Assembly (NCBI RefSeq): GCF_012927045.1
Contig: NZ_JABBFW010000012.1
Location: 62,001-126,000, forward strand
Reading direction: 5' to 3'
DNA: 64,000 nucleotides
DNA from: Azohydromonas caseinilytica
GTDB lineage: Bacteria > Pseudomonadota > Gammaproteobacteria > Burkholderiales > Burkholderiaceae_C
A program made the translations under genes and the position numbers. Below the pieces are notes generated by a model. That model was not told the origin of the DNA. It saw nothing but the letters and a program-made list of their open reading frames with translations, and made no database searches. Of the stretch, positions 58,673 through 64,000 are shown piece by piece (the first letter of the stretch is position 1; every line of letters starts with the position of its first letter).

Positions 58673-59503
58673 ATGGCTACCCGAACGCTGAATGACCTTG
58701 CAGGCGCTGGCGCATGCGATTGCCACATCCATGTGTACGAGCCCGGATTTCCGTTGGCTCCTACAGCCACCTTCACCCCGCCCCCTGCGCCGGCGTCGGC
58801 ATACCAGGACATGCAACGCGAGCTCGGCCTGGAACGAGCCATCGTTGTCCAGCCCACCGGCTACGGCTTCGACAACCGCTGCACCCTTGATGCGATCCGG
58901 ACCCTCGGCAAGGGCGCAAGGGGCGTCGCCGTCGTGCCGCCCGGCACGGACCTGGAGCAACTGCAGACGCTGCACGCCGCCGGCATCCGGGGCGTGCGCT
59001 TCATGATGCTGGCAGGGGGGCTGCTGCATTGGGAGGACATGGCGCCCATGGCCCGGCACATTGCCGCTCTGGGGTGGCATACCAACCTGCAGCTCGACGG
59101 GCACCAGCTGCCCCAGCACGAGGACATGCTGGCCCGCCTGCCCTCGCGGCTGGTCGTCGACCACCTCGGCAAGTTTCTCGGACCAGTACAGCCGGACAGC
59201 CCAGGCGTCTTGAGCCTGTGCCGGCTGCTCGACCGCGGGAACTGCTGGGTCAAGCTGTCGGCCCCGTACGAGAGCTCTCGCAGCGGCCCTCCGGACTACG
59301 CTGACGTAGCGCCACTGGCCCGGCTGCTTGCCTCGCGCTACCCCGAGCGCTGTCTCTGGGCCAGCAACTGGCCGCACCCTAACGTCAAGCCCCTACCGTC
59401 GAACCGCGCGCTGCTTGACTGGTTCTCCGAAGTTGCCGGGTCATCCGCGGCATGTCGCCGGATTCTGGTTGACAACCCTGCTGAACTCTACGGGTTCGAT
59501 TGA
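58673..59503 (+). CDS. Amidohydrolase-family lactonase (PDC hydrolase LigI / galactarolactone isomerase-like)
   Basis: A 276-residue COG3618-type amidohydrolase. The HxH motif is in ACDCHIHVYEPGFP (residues about 13-26), followed by QPTGYGFDN, LVVDHLGKF and the end motif LWASNWPHPNVKP. In LigI the corresponding end motif has the catalytic base Asp (DWPH). Here it is Asn, which may mean altered chemistry. Relatives open lactones such as 2-pyrone-4,6-dicarboxylate or sugar-acid lactones. The ATG at 58673 follows the dehydrogenase by 37 bp. Its stop overlaps the convergent GntR gene by 16 bp. Confidence 0.82.
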   Translation: MATRTLNDLAGAGACDCHIHVYEPGFPLAPTATFTPPPAPASAYQDMQRELGLERAIVVQPTGYGFDNRCTLDAIRTLGKGARGVAVVPPGTDLEQLQTLHAAGIRGVRFMMLAGGLLHWEDMAPMARHIAALGWHTNLQLDGHQLPQHEDMLARLPSRLVVDHLGKFLGPVQPDSPGVLSLCRLLDRGNCWVKLSAPYESSRSGPPDYADVAPLARLLASRYPERCLWASNWPHPNVKPLPSNRALLDWFSEVAGSSAACRRILVDNPAELYGFD

Positions 59504-60201
59504 ACCTTACCGGGTCGCGAGCCCTGCGTTTCAAGGCGCTCGCCCCGTTGTGCCTCGGCGATCGTGATGCGCTCGATGGACGCTTGCATGTGCTGCAGCG
59601 CCGCGGCACGGGCGCCCTCGACGTCTCGGCGATCGATGGCCTCGGCGATGGCGGCGTGCTCAAGCTCGACTTGGCGGGAGAAGTCGGCCCGAACCGCCTC
59701 GTTGGCCCGAGTGACCGTGATGACGTCATGCAGGGCACGGCCGATGAAGTCCAGCAACGAGGTCATCAACGGGTTGGCTGCCGCCTCGGCAATGGCGGCA
59801 TGAAAAGCGATGTCTTCAGCGACGCCGTTGCCGCCATCGGCCACCGCATCGGCAATCCGACGCAGCGCGCGCTGGATGCGCGCGTTCTGGGCCTCGCTGC
59901 GACGCGAGGCAGCGAGCGCTGCCATCTCGCTTTCCAGGCCGCAGCGCACTTCCTGGACGGCACGCACCTCAATGCCGCCGCCGGGTGCGGAAATGCGAAA
60001 GGTGTTGGCAGCGTTGGGGCCCAGCACCACCGTGCCGCTGCCTTGCCGGGTCTCGACCAGCCCTTCGGATTTCAGGCGCGACACGACTTCCCGGATCACG
60101 GTCCGGCTGACGCCGAACTGCTGCGCGAGCCGAGCTGGCCTCCGGACCCTGGCCGAGCTGACACTGCGGGTGCCTCGCAGAAAACGCTGGTGGAGCGGCA
60201 T
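59488..60201 (-). CDS. GntR family regulator (FCD subfamily), divergent N-terminus
   Basis: A 237-residue regulator from the ATG at 60201 (the frame is open further upstream). The recognition helix region LAQQFGVSRTVIREVVSRLKSEGLVETRQGSG is intact, and the C-terminal FCD domain has EDIAFHAAIAEAAANPLM and ELEHAAIAEAIDRRDVEGA. The segment before it, where family members have LPSE, reads VRRP, and the first helix is weak. The protein may be damaged or the start region diverged. It is convergent with the lactonase gene, overlapping it by 16 bp. Local targets are not evident. Confidence 0.75.
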   Translation of the reverse strand: MPLHQRFLRGTRSVSSARVRRPARLAQQFGVSRTVIREVVSRLKSEGLVETRQGSGTVVLGPNAANTFRISAPGGGIEVRAVQEVRCGLESEMAALAASRRSEAQNARIQRALRRIADAVADGGNGVAEDIAFHAAIAEAAANPLMTSLLDFIGRALHDVITVTRANEAVRADFSRQVELEHAAIAEAIDRRDVEGARAAALQHMQASIERITIAEAQRGERLETQGSRPGKVQSNP

Positions 60202-60512
60202 CGCCGGGCTCGGACGAGCCGTGGCTCGGCAGGTGGAAGGCTTCTTCGCTGCGCACCCAGACCTCACCGCAATGAGGAGATGCGGAACGCGGTGGCTGCC
60301 CTTGGATGCCCATCGGGCAGGTTGCGGCACCAGCAGGCACCGCCGGACAGACGGTGGTCGGGCCGCATGGCGTGGCAGGTTCCGGGGACGCCGCCAATGC
60401 CGCAGCTCACCAGGGATGGGCAGCCTGCATGCCCTGCGCGAAGCATGCTCTTCATGCGCGCTGCGCCGGGTGCGATGAGCCGCCGCCCGGCGGCGCTCTT
60501 GTCAATCAAGCG
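60202..60512. other. Intergenic stretch between two GntR genes
   Basis: About 310 bp with no recognised gene. Several overlapping short frames on both strands lack family motifs. It may include the promoter of the GntR gene at 60201. Confidence 0.35.
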
Positions 60513-61259
60513 TCAATAGGCCAGCGGAACTTCGACCCCTTCGGGAGCGGCATATTCAGCCATGCGATGCCGCGACAATTCGAGATGGGCCCGCACCAGG
60601 CTGCCTGCCGCTTCGGCGTCATGCCGTTCAATGGCCTCGATGATCTGGTCATGCTGTTGCACCGCCGTTTCCAGGTCCTGCTCCATGTCCCTGGTCGTAG
60701 GGTGGCGGTAAAAGATCTTGCCCAGACGGGCATGGTCAATCAGCAGCCGTCGAAGGCTTGGCAGCAGATAATCATTCTGGGCCATTTTCCCAATTTCCAG
60801 ATGGAATTGGTCATTGTAGATAACGCGGCTTTCGACATCGTTTTCCTCGATGGCCGTACGAAAGCGCTTCTGAATGAGCTTCAATTCGTTGATTCCAGAA
60901 CGCGTCGCATTTTTCGCGGCCAGTTGCGTCGTCGCGATATAAATGAGGGGCGCCGCCTGGAAGAAGCTACGCAACGATTGAAAGCTCATGGACGAGACAC
61001 GGGCCGCCCGGTTCGCTTCCAGATCGATATATCCCTCGGCCGCCAGTTGTCTCAAGAGCTCGCGCACCGGCGGCCTTGAAAGCCCGAATTCCTCGCTCAG
61101 GGCCATTTCGTCAACGACTGTCCCAGGTGCCATTTCCATGCTGACAATCCGCCGCCGCAGCGTTTCTCCGAGCACCGTCTTTCGGTCGGCGGGCGCGTCC
61201 ACATAAGGCTGTGCATTGTTGTCCTTTTCCGCGGTTGCGAGAGATTTGGGTGCTGGCAT
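60513..61259 (-). CDS. GntR family regulator (FCD subfamily)
   Basis: A 248-residue regulator. The winged HTH (residues about 26-93) contains LGETLRRRIVSMEMAPGTVVDEMALSEEFGLSRPPVRELLRQLAAEGYI. The FCD domain (about 100-235) has NDQFHLEIGKMAQNDYLL and HDQIIEAIERHDAEAAGSLVRAHLE. The GC content and codon use are visibly lower than in the flanking genes, similar to the NicX-like/Bug pair, so it may be a separate acquisition. A 9-bp inverted repeat lies just upstream of its start. Confidence 0.9.
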   Translation of the reverse strand: MPAPKSLATAEKDNNAQPYVDAPADRKTVLGETLRRRIVSMEMAPGTVVDEMALSEEFGLSRPPVRELLRQLAAEGYIDLEANRAARVSSMSFQSLRSFFQAAPLIYIATTQLAAKNATRSGINELKLIQKRFRTAIEENDVESRVIYNDQFHLEIGKMAQNDYLLPSLRRLLIDHARLGKIFYRHPTTRDMEQDLETAVQQHDQIIEAIERHDAEAAGSLVRAHLELSRHRMAEYAAPEGVEVPLAY

Positions 61260-61271
61260 GGCAGTGCATCC

Positions 61272-61311
61272 TGTCTAAGATGATTGGCGTATTGTAGTTT
61301 ATTCTTAGACA
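61272..61311. promoter_or_regulatory. Wide inverted repeat upstream of the GntR gene
   Basis: TGTCTAAGA (61272-61280) and TCTTAGACA (61303-61311) are exact inverted copies separated by 22 bp. They lie 13-52 bp upstream of the ATG at 61259 in a very AT-rich stretch. The pair could be two half-operators for the regulator itself. The remaining sequence to 61569 is AT-rich at first and shows no gene. Confidence 0.55.
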
Positions 61312-61569
61312 ATGCGTCTATTATTAATTATTTAAGGCGATATGGTGTTTTTGATAATGGAAAGAAAATGTGAGAATGAGAGGGCACCAAGAAGCACGAC
61401 TGTATGGATCAACGGTGCAACCACAAAAGATGCCTCGGTGGTTCAGGTCAATAATTACCGGGCGTTGATTATTTGGATTGAAAACCAGTGCCAGGGGCCG
61501 GCATGGGTTATCGGAGCGAGGCATGGCTGCGAAGCGTCAAGACGTCGTGTCTGGGCGCGGGAACAGCGT

Positions 61570-62502
61570 TCAGAAGGCGATGTCGGGCGAGCCGGCGGCG
61601 TCGGGCAGGGCGCGCGCATGCAGGTACTCCACCATGCGCTGCGCCGCGGGCTGCAGGCTCTCGAAATCCCGGTAGCAGACCACGAAGCGGCGTAGCGCCC
61701 AGGGATCGGACAGCGGCACGACACGGATGCCCAGCATTGCCCCGTAGCGCGCGCCCACCTGCGTCGGGATGACGCTGATGCCCAGCCCCGCCGCCACGAC
61801 GCGCAGCGCGGCGTCGAAGTTGGACACCACCGCCCGGTAAGCCAGCGTCACGCCCGCGCGGGCCGCGGCCTGGCGCAGCATGGTGTGTACGGCCGAGGAG
61901 GGGGGCAAGCCCACGTGCTCGTAGGCCAGCGTCTGCTCGAAGCGCAGCGTCTGCTCGGTTGCCAACGGATGCTCCGGATGCACTGCCAACGCGAGCTGGT
62001 CGGTGTGGTAGAGGCGGTGCTGCAGCCCGGTGAGGTCCGCGCTGTCCCAGCACACGCCCACGCTGGCGCTGCCCTCGCGCAGGGCGCGCACGATGTCGCG
62101 CGAGAGCTGCTCCTCGATGTCCACCTTGATGTCGCGGTGCGCCGGCTCCCGCATGAAGGCCGCCACGTCGTCAAGCAGCGCTTCCGCGATGGCGGACGGC
62201 GAGGCGGCCAGGCGCACCTGCCCCTTCACGCCGCCGGCAAGCGCCGCCACGTCCTGCTCAATGCGCTCCAGGGTGAAGAGCAGCGCCCGGGCGTGCTCCA
62301 GCAAGGCTTCGCCCGCCGGCGTGGGCGCCACGCCGCGACGCCCGCGCGTGAGCAGCGGCGTACCCAGCTGCTGCTCCAGCAGCGCGATGCGCTTGCTGAT
62401 GGCCGAGGGCTCGATGTGCTCCTGTTCAGCCGCGCGCTTGATGTTCTGGTGGTCGCACACCGCTACCAGCAGCCGCAAGCTCTTCACGTCCAGATCCTTC
62501 AT
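61570..62502 (-). CDS. LysR family transcriptional regulator
   Basis: A 310-residue LysR regulator. The HTH (residues about 5-64) has LDVKSLRLLVAVCDHQNIKRAAEQEHIEPSAISKRIALLEQQLGTPLLTRGRRGVAPT. The effector-binding domain covers about 93-300 (VRLAASPSAIAEALLDDV, GLGISVIPTQV). It is divergent from the HMG-CoA-lyase-like gene, and a T-N11-A palindrome lies between them. It is the likely activator of the lyase/CoA-transferase operon. Confidence 0.92.
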   Translation of the reverse strand: MKDLDVKSLRLLVAVCDHQNIKRAAEQEHIEPSAISKRIALLEQQLGTPLLTRGRRGVAPTPAGEALLEHARALLFTLERIEQDVAALAGGVKGQVRLAASPSAIAEALLDDVAAFMREPAHRDIKVDIEEQLSRDIVRALREGSASVGVCWDSADLTGLQHRLYHTDQLALAVHPEHPLATEQTLRFEQTLAYEHVGLPPSSAVHTMLRQAAARAGVTLAYRAVVSNFDAALRVVAAGLGISVIPTQVGARYGAMLGIRVVPLSDPWALRRFVVCYRDFESLQPAAQRMVEYLHARALPDAAGSPDIAF

Positions 62503-62525
62503 GGCGAGATTGTGCCGTTTAGAGA

Positions 62526-62538
62526 TTCCGATTTGGAA
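62526..62538. promoter_or_regulatory. LysR-type binding site between divergent genes
   Basis: TTCC-GATTT-GGAA gives an inverted repeat with the T-N11-A spacing of LysR sites, 24 bp from the LysR ATG and 100 bp from the lyase ATG. TTCCTAA-like half-sites follow on the lyase side and could be the activation site. Confidence 0.6.
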
Positions 62539-62637
62539 CCTAATTGCTTCCTAAATACCACTTGTGACCAATCAGGGAATATCTAAAGTTCGGCCCATCG
62601 CCTGCTGTGACAGGCCTCTGATTCGGAGACAAGCCGC

Positions 62638-63573
62638 ATGAGCGCCTTCCCCTCGTCCGTCGTGATTCGTGAAGTCGGCCTGCGCGACGGTCTGCAAAGC
62701 ATCCCGGTGACGCTGCCCACCTCGCGCAAGATCGAGTGGGTCCAGGAGGCCTACGCCGCCGGCCAGCGCGAGATCGAGGTCGGCTCCTTCGTCCCGGCCA
62801 AGCTGCTGTCGCAGCTGGCCGACACCGCCGAGGTGGTGGCTTTTGCCAAGACGTTGCCGGGGTTGCTGGTGTCGGTGCTGGTACCCAACCTCAAGGGTGC
62901 GGAAAAGGCCATCGCGTCCGGTGCGGACCTGCTGCTGGTGCCGCTGTCCGCGAGCAATGCGCACAGCCTGGCCAATCTGCGCAAGACGCCCGACGAGGTG
63001 GTGGCCGAGGTGGCGCGCATCCGTGCCGCGCGCGACGCGGCAGGCTCCAGGACGCTGATCGAGGGCGGCATCGGCACGGCCTTCGGCTGCACGCTGCAGG
63101 GCCGCGTCGAGGTTTCGGAAGTGCTGCGCTGCATGCAGGCGCTGCTCGATGCCGGGTGCGACCGCGTGAGCATCGCCGACACCGTGGGCTACGCCGACCC
63201 GCGCAGCGTGCGCGAGCTTTTCGCCCAGGCGCGCGCCATGGCCGGCGAGCGCTTCTGGTGCGGCCATTTCCACGACACGCGCGGCCTGGCGCTGGCCAAC
63301 GTCTTCGCCGCGCTGGAAACGGGCGTCAACCGCTTCGACGCCACGCTGGCCGGCATCGGCGGCTGTCCGCATGCGCCGGGCGCCAGCGGCAACGCCGCGT
63401 CCGAGGACCTGGCTTTCATGCTGGAGGCCATGGGCATCGCCACCGGTATCGACCTCGACCGGCTGCTGGCGCTGCGCGCCAAGGTGGCTGGCTGGCTTCA
63501 AGGCCAGACGCTGCACGGCACGCTGTGGCGCGCGGGGCTGCCCAAGACCTTCCAGGGCGCGGTCGAGGCCTGA
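62638..63573 (+). CDS. Hydroxymethylglutaryl-CoA lyase family protein
   Basis: A 311-residue TIM-barrel lyase. It has IREVGLRDGLQ (metal Asp and catalytic Arg), GHFHDTRGLALANVFAALE (metal His pair) and IGGCPHAPGASGNAASEDLAFML with the catalytic Cys of true HMG-CoA lyases. It should cleave a 3-hydroxy-3-methylglutaryl-CoA-like thioester into an acyl-CoA and acetoacetate or a related keto acid. It is followed by a CoA-transferase gene 30 bp downstream, which likely activates the free acid substrate (for example a citramalate or methylglutarate analogue). It is divergent from its presumed LysR activator. Confidence 0.9.
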   Translation: MSAFPSSVVIREVGLRDGLQSIPVTLPTSRKIEWVQEAYAAGQREIEVGSFVPAKLLSQLADTAEVVAFAKTLPGLLVSVLVPNLKGAEKAIASGADLLLVPLSASNAHSLANLRKTPDEVVAEVARIRAARDAAGSRTLIEGGIGTAFGCTLQGRVEVSEVLRCMQALLDAGCDRVSIADTVGYADPRSVRELFAQARAMAGERFWCGHFHDTRGLALANVFAALETGVNRFDATLAGIGGCPHAPGASGNAASEDLAFMLEAMGIATGIDLDRLLALRAKVAGWLQGQTLHGTLWRAGLPKTFQGAVEA

Positions 63574-63603
63574 ACGAGCAACGACATCCCGGAGACAAGT
63601 TCC

Positions 63604-64000
63604 ATGAGCAACCAAGCAACGACTGGCCTGCCGCTCGAAGGCGTGCGCGTCATCGAGTTCACCCACATGGTGATGGGCCCCACCTGCGGCATGATCCTGG
63701 CGGACCTGGGCGCCGAGGTCATCAAGATCGAGCCGCCCGGCGGCGACAAGACGCGCAACCTGCCCGGTCTCGGGATCGGCTTCTTCCGCAGCTTCAACCG
63801 CAACAAGAAGAGCGTGGTCCTGGACATCAACACGCCGCAAGGGCACGCCACGGCGCTGGAGCTCATCGGCCAGTGCGACGTGATGCTGGAGAACTTCCGC
63901 CCCGGCCTGATGACCAAGCTGGGCCTGGACTACGAGAGCCTGTCAAAGAAGTACCCCCATCTCATCTACGTCTCGCACAAGGGCTTCCTGCCCGGCCCGT
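63604..64000 (+). CDS. CaiB/BaiF family CoA-transferase, 3' end outside the window
   Basis: The first 132 residues of a class III CoA-transferase are visible. GVRVIEFTHMVMGPTCGMILADLGAEVIKIEPP is the family N-terminus, followed by FFRSFNRNKKSVVLDINTPQG, CDVMLENFRPGLMTKLGLDYESL and HLIYVSHKGF. The catalytic Asp of the family would lie beyond residue 160 and is not in the window. It moves CoA between an acyl-CoA and a carboxylic acid and lies 30 bp downstream of the lyase gene in the same operon. Confidence 0.9.
   Translation, partial: MSNQATTGLPLEGVRVIEFTHMVMGPTCGMILADLGAEVIKIEPPGGDKTRNLPGLGIGFFRSFNRNKKSVVLDINTPQGHATALELIGQCDVMLENFRPGLMTKLGLDYESLSKKYPHLIYVSHKGFLPGP

Overview
The window is about 64 kb of high-GC DNA with the gene content and codon use of a beta-proteobacterium of the Burkholderiales, probably Comamonadaceae or a relative. 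Signs are the many tripartite tricarboxylate (TTT, Bug-type) and TRAP solute receptors, the oph-type phthalate operon, and a 3-alpha-hydroxysteroid dehydrogenase closely resembling the Comamonas testosteroni enzyme. A Rep_3-type initiator, nine iterons and a parA-parB pair make it likely that this is part of a large catabolic plasmid or chromid rather than the main chromosome.

Layout. (1) 1-16555: a steroid-catabolism-type block. A long minus-strand operon runs from a meta-cleavage hydrolase (14754) through hydratase, acylating aldehyde dehydrogenase, aldolase, old yellow enzyme, extradiol dioxygenase, SDR, two acyl-CoA dehydrogenases, SDR, MaoC hydratase and thiolase to two MFS transporters and an EthD-like protein cut by the window edge. 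A divergent enoyl-CoA hydratase and hsdA close the block. (2) 16652-22370: the replicon, with rep (minus), an iteron origin, parA, parB, a strong terminator and two further iterons. (3) 22405-30554: a scarred region with a decayed IS21-type istAB, an intact cyclase/ATPase/TPR signalling protein followed by an OYE-type flavoenzyme, fragments of a transposase, of panE and of a LysR gene, and an intact LysR gene.

(4) 30555-37844: a TRAP transporter / isochorismatase-like hydrolase / aldehyde dehydrogenase / SDR operon, divergent from an unusual regulator made of a MerR-like HTH and a citrate-synthase domain that has lost catalytic histidines. (5) 38179-43357: a diguanylate cyclase gene with a one-base frameshift in a G run, a NicX/M29-like enzyme with a Bug receptor, a broken thiolase gene and a GntR regulator that shares a TGCATGCA motif with the enzyme/receptor operon. 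(6) 43423-51225: a phthalate operon, complete from phthalate to protocatechuate (dioxygenase, decarboxylase, Bug receptor, TauE-like permease, quinolinate phosphoribosyltransferase, reductase, dihydrodiol dehydrogenase, MarR regulator). (7) 51493-53000: a hemerythrin protein, a DUF2798 protein and a truncated MFS gene. (8) 53511-61311: a TRAP/LacI/2-hydroxyacid dehydrogenase/amidohydrolase operon followed by two GntR genes. (9) 61570-64000: a LysR gene divergent from an HMG-CoA-lyase-like gene and a CaiB-type CoA-transferase that runs off the window.

Taken together it is a modular catabolic plasmid. Separate operons for steroid or aromatic ring cleavage, phthalate and two unknown organic acids each carry their own regulator and uptake system, and the seams between them hold IS and gene fragments. 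No rRNA, tRNA or CRISPR array was seen.
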